Part shown: positions 31,297 to 40,442 of the stretch, one piece after another
Numbering within the stretch: the stretch's first letter is position 1
How the letters are laid out: each line of letters begins with the position of its first letter
Source of the DNA: Halosimplex pelagicum
Lineage (GTDB): Archaea; Halobacteriota; Halobacteria; Halobacteriales; Haloarculaceae
NCBI RefSeq assembly: GCF_013415905.1
Contig: NZ_CP058909.1
Span: forward strand, 2,356,001-2,420,000
Direction of reading: 5' to 3'
DNA length: 64,000 nucleotides
Program-made: the position numbers and the translations under genes
Notes under the pieces: model-generated
Database searches by the model: none
What the model was told of the DNA's origin: nothing
The model's input: the letters and a program-made list of their open reading frames with translations, nothing else

Positions 31297-31325
31297 TTTT
31301 TGCCTCCCGATTCTGGGTGAGAGAG
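31297..31325 (+). promoter_or_regulatory. Shared promoter-like box (copy 29)
   Basis: TTTTTG, then CCTCCCGATT and GGGTGAGAGAG; 31 bases from first T to the ATG at 31328. It begins 7 bases after the stop of paralogue 4. Confidence 0.7.
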
Positions 31326-31327
31326 AT

Positions 31328-31666
31328 ATGTGCTCTGAGTTAGATCAGCGATACCAGGAACGGTGGGAGATGTACGCCGACCGCGTCGATACCCGACAAC
31401 CCTGCGAGCGCGGCGATACCGTCGAAGTCTCCCAACTATCCGGCGTCCCTGAATGGATGGCTGACTATCCGGTCACTGGTGAAGTCGTCCGTCTGGAACC
31501 GCGAGGCATCGGAACCCACAACATTTGGGCCGACTGGTTCGTTACTGTTCGCTTCGACGAGGACGAAGAAACTGGCGTCTACGGAACGACAACAGAACTA
31601 TTCTGCGTCGGCGGGTCGCGGCGGGCATGGGATGAACTCCCGATCGAAGTTGTTAACGCGCGGTAG
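31328..31666 (+). CDS. Hypothetical protein
   Basis: 112 residues, strand-rich (DTVEVSQLSGVPEWMADYPV, EVVRLEPRGIGTHNIWADWF, VTVRFDEDEETGVYGTTTEL), suggesting an SH3-like barrel. Unrecognised. Confidence 0.7.
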   Translation: MCSELDQRYQERWEMYADRVDTRQPCERGDTVEVSQLSGVPEWMADYPVTGEVVRLEPRGIGTHNIWADWFVTVRFDEDEETGVYGTTTELFCVGGSRRAWDELPIEVVNAR

Positions 31667-31723
31667 CGGCTACTCACTACTATCAAGCCCCGGCCGATAC
31701 CCGGATTCACCAAGAAGACACAA

Positions 31724-32110
31724 ATGTACGGAAATACCCCGTTCGGTGGAAACCCGACCACGACACCTGCTGGGCAGCGTTCACCTAACGACACCATCTC
31801 GCTGAGCGACGAAGAAAAGGACAAGTTCAAACAAGACCTCCACAGTGTCGAAGCCGCTATTGGCCGACACCTCCCGAGCATCTACACAGTCACGTCGAGT
31901 CTCATGCAAACACCTGCAGGAGTTCAAGGCCTCATCGCTATCGAACCGCCGATCGGACAACCGATAGGGGCCGGTATCGCACCCCCAATGGACGACGGCG
32001 AACTCGTGGCCGTCGAAAAACACAAACAGATCGCCCAGGACGTGGTGGCAGCCGCTGTAACAGCTATAATCAGTAGAACGAACAGCGAACCGCCGAAAGT
32101 CGCCCGTTAA
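31724..32110 (+). CDS. Hypothetical protein
   Basis: 128 residues. A polar N-terminus, a helix (DEEKDKFKQDLHSVEAAIGR), a Gly/Pro-rich middle (PPIGQPIGAGIAPPMDDGE) and a C-terminal helix. Convergent with the lipoprotein gene, whose stop is adjacent. No shared promoter box. Confidence 0.6.
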   Translation: MYGNTPFGGNPTTTPAGQRSPNDTISLSDEEKDKFKQDLHSVEAAIGRHLPSIYTVTSSLMQTPAGVQGLIAIEPPIGQPIGAGIAPPMDDGELVAVEKHKQIAQDVVAAAVTAIISRTNSEPPKVAR

Positions 32111-32680
32111 CTACTTCGCTTCCCAAATCTTCCAGTCCTCACCGTCCATCCGTAGCTCGACTCGCATATCCGTCCGACGTTCTTCGCCCTTCGAATCGAC
32201 CAGGACCAGCACGAACTCGACCATCGCGATGCCACCGTCTCTCTCAACTACTTCTACGTTCTCCAGTTCGTGGGTGACTCCCTCAAACCGAGAAACCGCC
32301 TCCTTAGAGTAGAGCGTTTCCGGGCTTTCCGGGTGGATCAGGTCGTTTGCAGTCTCTACATCAGGCGCATATAGACCGTCGTAGAATGTTCTGACCACCT
32401 CCGTCGGTTCATTCTCCTCCAGTTCGACAGTCGTGTTTTCTCCTTCGGTACCCTCACCATCCGGCGACGTCTGCGTCGAACCGTCTCCCGATTCGTCTGA
32501 GGCACTCGTCTCTCGGGAGACGTCTTGCGAACCCCCATCGCTATTCGGCGGCGTCCCCGTTGACTCATCACTGCCATCTGAGTCCGAACTTGGAACCAGA
32601 TCGCTACCCGGAATCGCTGAGCAGCCCGCCAAGCCGACAGTTGCACCTACGGCACTCACGACGAATGTGCGGCGCTTCAT
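32111..32680 (-). CDS. Tat-exported lipoprotein
   Basis: 189 residues. MKRRTFVVSAVGATVGLAGC is a twin-arginine signal with lipobox LAGC (Cys20), the standard haloarchaeal lipoprotein signal. A long Ser/Asp/Gly-rich tether (21-90) leads to a compact domain of about 90 residues (PTEVVRTFYDGLYAPDVETA, LENVEVVERDGGIAMVEFVL) that resembles the SnoaL/NTF2-like cone fold. It would be anchored outside the membrane. Minus strand, no shared box. Confidence 0.8.
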   Translation of the reverse strand: MKRRTFVVSAVGATVGLAGCSAIPGSDLVPSSDSDGSDESTGTPPNSDGGSQDVSRETSASDESGDGSTQTSPDGEGTEGENTTVELEENEPTEVVRTFYDGLYAPDVETANDLIHPESPETLYSKEAVSRFEGVTHELENVEVVERDGGIAMVEFVLVLVDSKGEERRTDMRVELRMDGEDWKIWEAK

Positions 32681-32766
32681 ATTCCCTATCTCTACCCAGA
32701 CTACCTACCCACTTAAATATCAGCGCCGGATTGAAATCCAGTAAGTCTGTCCCAGACAGCAGGCGG

Positions 32767-32794
32767 TTTTTAGCCCCCAGAAGAAGTAGAAGGG
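32767..32794 (+). promoter_or_regulatory. Shared promoter-like box (copy 30)
   Basis: TTTTTA, then GCCCCCAG and AGTAGAAGGG; 31 bases from first T to the ATG at 32798. Confidence 0.65.
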
Positions 32795-32797
32795 ACT

Positions 32798-33256
32798 ATG
32801 ACTGAGTCATCCACAGCCACCACCTCCCGTGAGCACGACGAATCCAGCACTGGAATCTCAGCGGCAGAAGCCCTCTGTGCGTTAGGTTCTCTTACCGGAG
32901 AACACACCGTCCAGCTCTCTCAGATGACGAGTGGCGGAGAACCGATCCCAGAAGCCCCACACATCACAATCTGGACTGACGAACCGAACGCGGAGGACGA
33001 CAATCCACTTGCGACGGGCGTATCGTCGCTCATCACCTCACCAAAAGACGACGACCATCCCCCGTTCATCGTCAAAGTCCAAGCCCCCCACAAACAGTGG
33101 CTCGATTACAGTGACGTCTCCGTGCCCGAAGGCCTCGAGCCCGACGATGCGAATGACGATACGCTCTGGGTCGGTCGGTTCAACACGCTCGATAACGCTA
33201 TCGATGCCCTAGTCGAGATCGCCAAGCAGCTCGCAACCGTGACCCGAACAACCTGA
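32798..33256 (+). CDS. Hypothetical acidic protein
   Basis: 152 residues; disordered first 20, then helix AAEALCALGSLTGEHTVQLS and strands (HITIWTDEP, PFIVKVQAPHKQWLDYSDV) and an end helix. Unrecognised. Confidence 0.7.
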   Translation: MTESSTATTSREHDESSTGISAAEALCALGSLTGEHTVQLSQMTSGGEPIPEAPHITIWTDEPNAEDDNPLATGVSSLITSPKDDDHPPFIVKVQAPHKQWLDYSDVSVPEGLEPDDANDDTLWVGRFNTLDNAIDALVEIAKQLATVTRTT

Positions 33257-33370
33257 CACTGAACTCATTCACGTCAGCAGTTCTCCGAAGAACAATTACT
33301 TTCACACCCGAGTTTATCTAATGAAAACCAGAGGGTAACGCTTTACCTTCCCAGTAGCCGCACCATCGAT

Positions 33371-33637
33371 ATGGTCTCTCAACCACGACTGCAAGCTATC
33401 ATACTATCTGGCTTCGGAATCATCCTTCTCGCAACAGGCATCATCTTCGGCATCGACGCTTGGGCCTCAATGCAGATCCTCGAAACCGAACTGGCGATTC
33501 ACGGTTCCACTGCCCAAAGCGAATACATGACCTCAGCACGGATCGTACAAGCCTCCGCGCTCTCGATCGGCCTCGGCGTCATCATTTCTATCCACGGCGC
33601 TATCGCGCACCTCAAAAGCGCACTTCGCCAGTCGTGA
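33371..33637 (+). CDS. Small membrane protein (2 TM)
   Basis: 88 residues with spans at about 9-29 (AIILSGFGIILLATGIIFGI) and 58-78 (QASALSIGLGVIISIHGAIA). No shared box; it follows an AT-rich stretch. Confidence 0.65.
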   Translation: MVSQPRLQAIILSGFGIILLATGIIFGIDAWASMQILETELAIHGSTAQSEYMTSARIVQASALSIGLGVIISIHGAIAHLKSALRQS

Positions 33638-33744
33638 CCGGCCAACAGGGAAAACTCGATAGCCTCCAAATACGGGTGGTTACAGAACCACCGATAGTAC
33701 ACCTGAGGAGTAAATTTTTAACGAATCCCCATCTAGACGACACT

Positions 33745-34524
33745 ATGCCAATCCGACCAGCTCCGAGTCCAAATGCCGCCAAGCCGACAGTCATCCAATT
33801 CAGGGCGCAACACATCCATACCGTAGAACAAGCAGTCCGCCTCGAAATTTCCTACCGACAAAACCTAAACGAGATCGGCATAGGAAGTCAGCTACCGGGT
33901 ACTGGCCTCGAGCAATTACTTCCCCGATTAGACACTCTCAAATCTCAAGTTGAAGCACCATTCGAATTCGTAGCAGAGAGGGTCGAGTCTTATGGATTAG
34001 CAATGTCTCTCTGTCGGGCGCGGTTTGTTTTGAAGTATCCACCTGACAAGTGGGAAACCGACCTATTAGCCCGCTTCGCCGAGAATTCAAGTTCACAAAT
34101 CCGAGAGGCCGGATTCACTATCGACGACATTGATTCTGCACTTGAACCTATTAGTCAGGAAGTCTCGTGGGCAGACGACCTAGTTGAATACTTTTTCTAT
34201 ATCAAACCACCATCTGAAACCCCTGAAGACAAACTGATAAACGAGATCGCCCGACAGGGAGAAAAAGAACATGTTATGCGAGAGATCGCAGCCCGGCGAG
34301 ACCCGAATCATTCGCTTTCTGTATACGAGAACCCAGAATACTACGATGTTGAAGGAGCTACTATAGAGGAACAAGCAGCAGCGTTCATTGAGAGCTGGGA
34401 TGAAACGCGAGCAAATCTCTCTGAAGCTGCTCTCGAATCAGCGTTAACTGAGTGGGAACACGAGTGGGGACCGATAGCAGACGAATACATCTCCCGAGTT
34501 CAACCGCAGCCGAATTCGGTATAA
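33745..34524 (+). CDS. Hypothetical protein, AT-richer gene
   Basis: 259 residues. Mostly helical and charged, with repeated helices (QAVRLEISYRQNLNEIGIGS, EDKLINEIARQGEKEHVMRE, EQAAAFIESWDETRANLSEA). Base composition is clearly more AT-rich than the neighbours and it has a plain TATA (TTTTTAACG) 29 bases before the ATG instead of the shared box, suggesting separate origin. Confidence 0.65.
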   Translation: MPIRPAPSPNAAKPTVIQFRAQHIHTVEQAVRLEISYRQNLNEIGIGSQLPGTGLEQLLPRLDTLKSQVEAPFEFVAERVESYGLAMSLCRARFVLKYPPDKWETDLLARFAENSSSQIREAGFTIDDIDSALEPISQEVSWADDLVEYFFYIKPPSETPEDKLINEIARQGEKEHVMREIAARRDPNHSLSVYENPEYYDVEGATIEEQAAAFIESWDETRANLSEAALESALTEWEHEWGPIADEYISRVQPQPNSV

Positions 34525-34564
34525 AACACATAGCCGTTGTGACCACGTGACGAAGCCTCGGTAG

Positions 34565-34590
34565 TTTGTATCTCCCAGCTGGGGTGGAGG
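34565..34590 (+). promoter_or_regulatory. Shared promoter-like box (copy 31)
   Basis: TTTGTA, then TCTCCCAGCT and GGGGTGGAGG; 35 bases from first T to the ATG at 34600. Confidence 0.7.
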
Positions 34591-34599
34591 TTTTCATAA

Positions 34600-35085
34600 A
34601 TGACACGCGGTGGTCAAGACAATCTCACCCCTGGTGACATAGGCGATCCTGTCGCGGATTCAATCCGAGCAGAGCAGAATGCCGACGCGAGGCCCCATCC
34701 AAGTGAAGTCAACAAGACGCTCGAGTGCGAGAACTGTGGGGAGAAAAGCGAGAACGTCGAACGACGAGAACCCGTGATGCCTTCCTGTTCACGACTCCAG
34801 CAACCAGACAAACCCTGGCGCTCCCTCTGTGATGACTGCGACGGGGAACGACCGTCACTGCAGGAGAAACAACAAAAGAAGGCTCAAAAGCGCCTGGACT
34901 CGGAGCACTACGACGACCCTGTCGCTATCGCGTTCTACGAGTGTGGACGGGCCAAGTTCATCACCAAAGACGAACCCGAAGAACCAGTCCCGCCACATAT
35001 GCAGGAAGCAGCAGCGGCCCCAATTCGATGCGTCTGCGGGAAACCGCTAGTTGAGGTCGAACTCCTCGAGAACAGTAGCGAATAG
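34600..35085 (+). CDS. Zinc-ribbon protein
   Basis: 161 residues. CENCGEKSENVERREPVMPS and CDDCDGERP form one C-x2-C pair set (about 44-47 and 77-80); CVCGKPLVEVEL near the end and an earlier C may give a second site. A basic helix (LQEKQQKKAQKRL) separates them. Function unknown. Confidence 0.7.
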   Translation: MTRGGQDNLTPGDIGDPVADSIRAEQNADARPHPSEVNKTLECENCGEKSENVERREPVMPSCSRLQQPDKPWRSLCDDCDGERPSLQEKQQKKAQKRLDSEHYDDPVAIAFYECGRAKFITKDEPEEPVPPHMQEAAAAPIRCVCGKPLVEVELLENSSE

Positions 35086-35108
35086 ACGCCCACCCCGTCT
35101 TGGTGTCG

Positions 35109-35135
35109 TTTTTCGCCCCCGAGAGGGGTAGAGGG
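35109..35135 (+). promoter_or_regulatory. Shared promoter-like box (copy 32)
   Basis: TTTTTC, then GCCCCCGAG and GGGGTAGAGGG; 36 bases from first T to the ATG at 35145. Confidence 0.7.
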
Positions 35136-35144
35136 TTTTCAGTA

Positions 35145-35534
35145 ATGTCCACTGGTTCGCACACTGAAGGTTACAGCACCGTCCACCATCTCCCATTCGA
35201 GCGCCAGAACGCTCGCCGAAAATTCGCATACGGTGATGCAAAACCGTCAGAATCGCTACTGGAGTCTATCTACACTCCTGCAGAAACTATACTAGGAATC
35301 ACAGACCCGGAACAGGCGTATCAGCAAGCCCAAGGATTCGTCGTCAACAAGCAGCAGAATGCAATTCACGCGGTTCGATCAGCGTGCCCCGGAGACATCA
35401 TCGAAGTCGTCTATCCAGACGGCGCTCACGAGTTCTATTTCGTTGACCCCATCGGGTTTGACAAACTCCCCTTCGAGAAACCCCTGGATACAACGACAGA
35501 ACAGACCCCAGCAGGCGGGAAGCCGGCACTGTAA
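35145..35534 (+). CDS. Hypothetical protein
   Basis: 129 residues, with a helical half (SESLLESIYTPAETILGITD, then PEQAYQQAQGFVVNKQQNAI) and a strand pair (GDIIEVVYPDGAHEFYFVDP). Unrecognised. Followed after 32 bases by the next gene. Confidence 0.7.
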   Translation: MSTGSHTEGYSTVHHLPFERQNARRKFAYGDAKPSESLLESIYTPAETILGITDPEQAYQQAQGFVVNKQQNAIHAVRSACPGDIIEVVYPDGAHEFYFVDPIGFDKLPFEKPLDTTTEQTPAGGKPAL

Positions 35535-35566
35535 CCACACCAAACAGTCGGAATAACGAAAAAACC

Positions 35567-36052
35567 ATGACAAGAGTGACCACTACCGTGAAGTCAAGAG
35601 TAGTAGAGTTCATCCGAAGCATCACCGGAAGAAGCACAACAGAAGTTTCCATCCTGACGAAGTCCGAGCTAGCCGAATTCATTGATGCGGTCGGTGGAGA
35701 GCGTACCGAGGTATATGGAAAATCAAATAACGAGGTGTTCAGCGTCGAACCCGGCTACGCCCGCGAAGACTCGGATGTCATCCCTGCCGAAATCACGTGG
35801 AAGGAGAATAGACTCGGTAAAGAACCCAAGATCAGCATCAAGACCTACGGAGACCCCTCCGCTGGAGTCGCCCACACGACCACTGCACCTGCATCAGAAT
35901 GGAGGCTCCGGCAAACAGTCGACGACGGGAACCTGCTTACCCTCTTCGAGACCAAGATCTCAAGCACCGGAGAATTCGAAGCTGCTCTTTCCGTGTACGG
36001 ACCACCGCCGGATAGCGCCCACTACGACGAACATCTACTCAACACACCGTGA
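35567..36052 (+). CDS. Hypothetical protein
   Basis: 161 residues. N-terminus basic and Thr/Ser-rich, then helices and strands (AEFIDAVGGERTEVYGKSNN, KEPKISIKTYGDPSAGVAHT). No motif recognised. No own box, so probably co-transcribed with 35145. Confidence 0.65.
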   Translation: MTRVTTTVKSRVVEFIRSITGRSTTEVSILTKSELAEFIDAVGGERTEVYGKSNNEVFSVEPGYAREDSDVIPAEITWKENRLGKEPKISIKTYGDPSAGVAHTTTAPASEWRLRQTVDDGNLLTLFETKISSTGEFEAALSVYGPPPDSAHYDEHLLNTP

Positions 36053-36194
36053 GCAAATAGTTCAGCACGACATCACAAGAGAAACTTAACTGAATAGAAT
36101 CCAGTGCATTTTCAACTGCTGACATCAGCCACGTTCCCCGAAGAGCGAACTCGAAAGTCGACAGCCTCGTCGACGACACTTTTCAGAACCAAGC

Positions 36195-36632
36195 ATGACC
36201 AAAACACCAACTGCGGAAGCGGAGTTTCCTGACGACGCACCAGAAAACCTCCGAGCACTGACAGAGGCCGAATACGAGGAGCATAGACTTCAGCGGATTC
36301 ACCGGTCTGTCTCCGAGGAGCCATGTGGCGGTGCTATCTGGCTCTCCGAAGACGAAGCAGTCCGTGTGATGAAGTACGGGGACTCGTGGGCAGTCGAAGC
36401 CCCGCCGCTCGAACGGAAGCCCCCAGACTACGCGGGTGATGACGCTGACGAGCGTCTCCACTTCTTTGAGTACAAGATGAGGGCAGAACACGGTCTTGCT
36501 GAGCGAGAGGCCTACGAACTCGCGGATTCCTATATGCGAGGCGAAGCAGAACTCACAGAAGATGCGTGGTGGGTCGGCGACAACGATGAGCCAGCCGGTC
36601 AGCAAACCCTCGATGAGATCAGCGCATCATGA
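36195..36632 (+). CDS. Hypothetical protein
   Basis: 145 residues, strongly acidic, helical (LRALTEAEYEEHRLQRIHRS, YELADSYMRGEAELTEDAWW). No shared box within 140 bases upstream. Between its stop and 36831 are only very short frames and an AT-rich stretch with no feature I can name. Confidence 0.65.
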   Translation: MTKTPTAEAEFPDDAPENLRALTEAEYEEHRLQRIHRSVSEEPCGGAIWLSEDEAVRVMKYGDSWAVEAPPLERKPPDYAGDDADERLHFFEYKMRAEHGLAEREAYELADSYMRGEAELTEDAWWVGDNDEPAGQQTLDEISAS

Positions 36633-36830
36633 GTCGTCAGACCAGCGTCCCGCAACGATAGATGTCGACGTCGCAGAAAGTACCACAGCTGACCTCTCCG
36701 ACACTGGAGAGAGTTGGTTTTCGAAGAGCAGATTCGGCCACGTCTGAGAGCCTCATTTGATAAACAGATTTGCATAATTTCACCTGTACTCGTATTTAAT
36801 ATCTTGCGCTAAGAAGGTAGGATAGAGGGT

Positions 36831-37373
36831 ATGAGTCAGCACGGATTTAACATCGGTGACGAGGTTCTCATCCGAGCCGATCAGGTTGGGACGATCAAGA
36901 TGCTTGGAGCTGAAACAGCTCTTGTTGAGTGTAGGGCTGGAAATGAGCTAACTGTTTCGTACGAAGAACTCAATTCTGACTTTTCACTACCTCTTGAGGG
37001 CCGCGAAACGGTAACTGTTGAACTGACGAGGTATGCCAAATATGCTGACACTGTCCGTAAAGAGCGGCCGGAGATAGTGCTCCGCCAAGACGAGATCAAG
37101 CCGAACAAACAAGCACGGAGAGTCATGAACTGGGGCGAGCATACGTACGTTGATTACTATCTGAAAAAGCCCGACAGGATGTTTGGAATAAAATCTGTCC
37201 GGTCAGGAGCAGTAACTAGGAATTCGTTCAAAATTCATGGCAAGACAGTATCGTTCAGTGGGGTTCGGGAAGACCTCGGCATAGAAATTGGCTATGGTGA
37301 GTCGGTGCCGCTCGATGCAATGTGGGATAATGACCAGAACATCTTGGTTTGTGATTATTCTGACCTGATCTGA
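36831..37373 (+). CDS. Hypothetical protein, AT-rich gene
   Basis: 180 residues; first half reads as a small beta barrel (FNIGDEVLIRADQVGTIKML, TALVECRAGNELTVSYEEL), like KOW/SH3-type modules; second half is basic and mixed. AT-richer than the flanks, with a plain AT-rich upstream region (TTTAATATC). Possibly acquired separately. Confidence 0.65.
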   Translation: MSQHGFNIGDEVLIRADQVGTIKMLGAETALVECRAGNELTVSYEELNSDFSLPLEGRETVTVELTRYAKYADTVRKERPEIVLRQDEIKPNKQARRVMNWGEHTYVDYYLKKPDRMFGIKSVRSGAVTRNSFKIHGKTVSFSGVREDLGIEIGYGESVPLDAMWDNDQNILVCDYSDLI

Positions 37374-37482
37374 AAAGGCCTGGTTGTAAATTTCACCCAC
37401 CGAGTGGATACTTCGACCGATTCAGAAGTGGATCTACATCTGTACCGACACTCCCTAAGGGAACAAGAGTTCCAGTAGTGGG

Positions 37483-37510
37483 TTTTTGTCCTCCCGATTG
37501 GGGTGAGGGA
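37483..37510 (+). promoter_or_regulatory. Shared promoter-like box (copy 33)
   Basis: TTTTTG, then TCCTCCCGATT and GGGGTGAGGG; 36 bases from first T to the helicase ATG at 37519. Confidence 0.7.
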
Positions 37511-37518
37511 TTTCATAC

Positions 37519-39279
37519 ATGAGTATCCAAGCGGCATCTGGTCAGCAGAGTACCGCCAGTGCCGAAGTAGAGGTCACGATCCCCGCCGGGTACACGTGGT
37601 TCTTCATCGAAAACGCCACCGACCAGATCGATGACCTCCTCTACGACGAACTCTCGTGGAAAGACCCCGACGCGCAGTACAAGGACGCCTACAAGCGGGG
37701 TGCGTGGGACGGTCTCCACCACCTCTATAAGAAGGACAACCACATGGCCCCGATCGGCCTGCTCGACCGGGCCATCGAGATTCTCGAAGCGAACGGGTAC
37801 ACCGTCTCGGTAACGTCTGAAGGTGACAGTTCGGGGGACTCGATTTCGACAGAGTGGACCTTCTCAGACGAGCTACGCAACTACCAGCTTCAGGCGGTTT
37901 CCAACGCGCTGGAGAACAGCGGTGGAATGATCGCGCTACCGACTGGCGCTGGGAAGACCGTCGTCGCGATGAACCTCATCAACGCTATCGAGCAGCGAAC
38001 TATCGTCTTCGTCCACACTCAAGAGTTACTGTACCAGTGGCAGGAGCGTCTCGAAGACACGCTCGGAGTCGCGGTCGGGCTCATCGGAGACGGCCAGTGG
38101 AACGAGGGTGAGGTCACGGTCGCGACGATGCAGACGCTCAACAAGCGCGGGCTCGGGAACCTGAACGAGAGTTACGGTATCGGTATTTTCGACGAAGCTC
38201 ACGTGACGTCAGCATCGGAGAAGTTCCAACAGGTCGGCTTGGACATCGACCTCGAATGGCGATTTGGCCTTTCCGCGACCCCGTGGCGGTCTGTCGATGG
38301 CGAAGAGATGGAGATCGAGGCTGCCATCGGCGGGGAGGCCGTCACCGTCGACGCGGAGCAGCTCATCGACGAGGGATACCTCGCGGAACCGAAGTTTGAG
38401 TTCATCGAACCGACTAATGCTCGCGTTCCTCGCAGTGACGAATCGTACCAGGAAGTCGTCAAACGGTGTCTCGAACTGGGGCCGAACCGAAATCAGGCGG
38501 TGGCGGAAAAGGCCAACAACCTCGCCGGCGACGGCTACACTGTCCTCGTGACCGTCAACCGGATCGCGCAAGGGCATCTGCTGGAATACGCGCTCGATCC
38601 GACGCTCGACGCCCAGGCTGTTCTGGACGACCTCATCGAAGATGACGACGAGCCCGGCGAGCAGCAGATGAAAGCGCGGGCTCTCGAGAAGATGTCGCAG
38701 GTCGGCGATCATACGGCGGAGTTCATCCAAGGGCCGAACACGACGAAACAGCGTCAGGAAGCCCTCAGTGCGTTCGGAGATGGAGATATCGACATCCTGA
38801 TCAGCACTGTGCTGAAGGAAGGGGCTGACATTCCTTCGATTTCCGCGATCGTGCTCGCGGAGGGTGGGAAGTCGAAGATCGAGAAGATACAGCGGATTGG
38901 CCGGGCGCTTCGGCCGAACGACGACCACGCCGTCATCGCCGACATCGAGGACCGTGGCGAGTACCTTCGCGACCACTACGAGACAAGAGTCGAGAACTAC
39001 AAGGAGTACTACGGCAAGTACGGACCGGACAACGGCTTCACGCCTCGGGAACAAGCAGTCAGAAACTACCTACAGGAGAACGGCGTCCCGCTAAACGCTT
39101 GTCGGGTCTCCGAGAACGACCTCGGCACAGTCACGATCGAACTGACCGACTATCTGGGAGACCACGATTTCCAGAACTTCCGTAGCGTGATGCAACGCAC
39201 GTCCGGCATCACGTACGACGGCTCGAAGAATCGCTGCGACCTCAGCTGGGTGCGTTCACTCACACAACCGTCCGTGTGA
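37519..39279 (+). CDS. SF2 DEAH helicase (UvsW/XPB-like)
   Basis: 586 residues. After an N-terminal domain (about 1-115), the helicase core has motif Q/I (LRNYQLQAVSNALENSGGMI; ALPTGAGKT with Lys146), DEAH at 225-228, SAT (LSATPW), and in the second RecA domain STVLKEGADIPSISAIVLAE and QRIGRALRP (motif VI, from residue 458). The layout resembles the UvsW/XPB/RAD25-like group common in viruses and mobile elements, acting on branched DNA in recombination-dependent replication or repair. The largest enzyme in the window; single-gene unit from a shared box. Confidence 0.9.
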   Translation: MSIQAASGQQSTASAEVEVTIPAGYTWFFIENATDQIDDLLYDELSWKDPDAQYKDAYKRGAWDGLHHLYKKDNHMAPIGLLDRAIEILEANGYTVSVTSEGDSSGDSISTEWTFSDELRNYQLQAVSNALENSGGMIALPTGAGKTVVAMNLINAIEQRTIVFVHTQELLYQWQERLEDTLGVAVGLIGDGQWNEGEVTVATMQTLNKRGLGNLNESYGIGIFDEAHVTSASEKFQQVGLDIDLEWRFGLSATPWRSVDGEEMEIEAAIGGEAVTVDAEQLIDEGYLAEPKFEFIEPTNARVPRSDESYQEVVKRCLELGPNRNQAVAEKANNLAGDGYTVLVTVNRIAQGHLLEYALDPTLDAQAVLDDLIEDDDEPGEQQMKARALEKMSQVGDHTAEFIQGPNTTKQRQEALSAFGDGDIDILISTVLKEGADIPSISAIVLAEGGKSKIEKIQRIGRALRPNDDHAVIADIEDRGEYLRDHYETRVENYKEYYGKYGPDNGFTPREQAVRNYLQENGVPLNACRVSENDLGTVTIELTDYLGDHDFQNFRSVMQRTSGITYDGSKNRCDLSWVRSLTQPSV

Positions 39280-39324
39280 TGCTCGGCCAAACTAATTTAA
39301 CAGCCCACTGCGTATCATGTTTTG

Positions 39325-40035
39325 ATGCCGACAGCAGATGGTAGACCCTCCGGCACAGGCGGTAGTCTCGGTGCTGTCGAGATTGACGGCGACGTCGTCT
39401 CCGAAATCAAGCGGATGTCCTCGGAGTACGCTGACCTGAATTGGCACGCCGACCCGCTAGTCACGAAACAGCTAGCGGCGGTTACCGACGACATCAAACA
39501 GCACGAACAGACGACCATCTTCAGTAACGGGCTGGAGACGTTCCAAGACAACATCAAGGCTGTCCATACGCCACCCAAACACGACAATAGCCGGCTTAAC
39601 GATTGGTTCGCGGTCTTCGCGTTCAACCTCGAAGAAGACAAGCTCGTGACGCTGCAGGAAGCCGACGCCGACGTAGAAGGCGACTCACTACCCGAATCCG
39701 CCATCTCAGACGACCTCATCACCGAGTTCACCACACCGTTGGTGTGGGCTCCGTGGTTCGGGAAACAGAAACGAGTCTTTCACTATGACCCAGAATTCGC
39801 CACGTACGACTACCACCTCCCGATCGGAAAGCACGTTTTCACCCGGAACGAGACCAACCCACTCCAGATCACCTCAAGCGAATTCGCCTCCTTCGTCAAC
39901 AGATTCCTCACCCGAAAGTACAACCTCCAGATGCAGCCCTCCGAGTCCGCCCAGAAGCGCGGCGAGATCTACACGAGTATCTTCCTGTACCCGCTCGCAG
40001 AGGCCCTCCACATCCACGAGAACTACGAGGGGTAG
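39325..40035 (+). CDS. Hypothetical protein downstream of helicase
   Basis: 236 residues. Aromatic-rich middle (FTTPLVWAPWFGKQKRVFHY, DYHLPIGKHVFTRNETNPLQ) and helical end. No cysteine motif. It has no shared box but a short AT-rich region (CTAATTTAAC) upstream; the ATG is preferred to the TTG just before it. Could work with the helicase, by position only. Confidence 0.7.
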   Translation: MPTADGRPSGTGGSLGAVEIDGDVVSEIKRMSSEYADLNWHADPLVTKQLAAVTDDIKQHEQTTIFSNGLETFQDNIKAVHTPPKHDNSRLNDWFAVFAFNLEEDKLVTLQEADADVEGDSLPESAISDDLITEFTTPLVWAPWFGKQKRVFHYDPEFATYDYHLPIGKHVFTRNETNPLQITSSEFASFVNRFLTRKYNLQMQPSESAQKRGEIYTSIFLYPLAEALHIHENYEG

Positions 40036-40036
40036 G

Positions 40037-40062
40037 TTTCTGTCACCCGACGGGGGTGAAGG
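40037..40062 (+). promoter_or_regulatory. Shared promoter-like box (copy 34)
   Basis: TTTCTG, then TCACCCGAC and GGGGGTGAAGG; 35 bases from first T to the ATG at 40072. It overlaps the end of the previous gene by position (begins 2 bases after its stop). Confidence 0.7.
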
Positions 40063-40071
40063 TGTTCATTG

Positions 40072-40401
40072 ATGGGACGCAAGACTATCGCGATAATCCA
40101 CGGTGATGACGGACGGAAGTATCGAGTTCGCAAATGGAACGACGAGCATTCAACGCTGTGTGCGGAGTACGGCCGGCCCGGACAAATCGAAGTTCTGGAC
40201 GCAGACTCCGATGGCTGGAACCACCTCAACTGGTGGAGCGCCGCCGACGACTTCGGCAACCTCCCCGACGACGAGGTGATGGAAGAAGCACTCAACCGGC
40301 TCGATGTCGCTTTCGATGTTGAGCCCGAGAAGATCATCTACGACCAGTGCCGGGAGCGGAAACAGATCGAGCCCGATGGAGTTGCGGTCGCGGCACTCTG
40401 A
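40072..40401 (+). CDS. Hypothetical protein
   Basis: 109 residues. KTIAIIHGDDGRKYRVRKWN, then Trp-rich NHLNWWSAADDF and a helix. Unrecognised small alpha/beta protein. Confidence 0.7.
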   Translation: MGRKTIAIIHGDDGRKYRVRKWNDEHSTLCAEYGRPGQIEVLDADSDGWNHLNWWSAADDFGNLPDDEVMEEALNRLDVAFDVEPEKIIYDQCRERKQIEPDGVAVAAL

Positions 40402-40405
40402 TAGG

Positions 40406-40432
40406 TTTCTAGCCTCCGGTTTGAGTGAAAGG
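40406..40432 (+). promoter_or_regulatory. Shared promoter-like box (copy 35)
   Basis: TTTCTA, then GCCTCCGG and TGAGTGAAAGG; 37 bases from first T to the ATG at 40443. It starts 5 bases after the previous stop. Confidence 0.7.
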
Positions 40433-40442
40433 TATCATACCG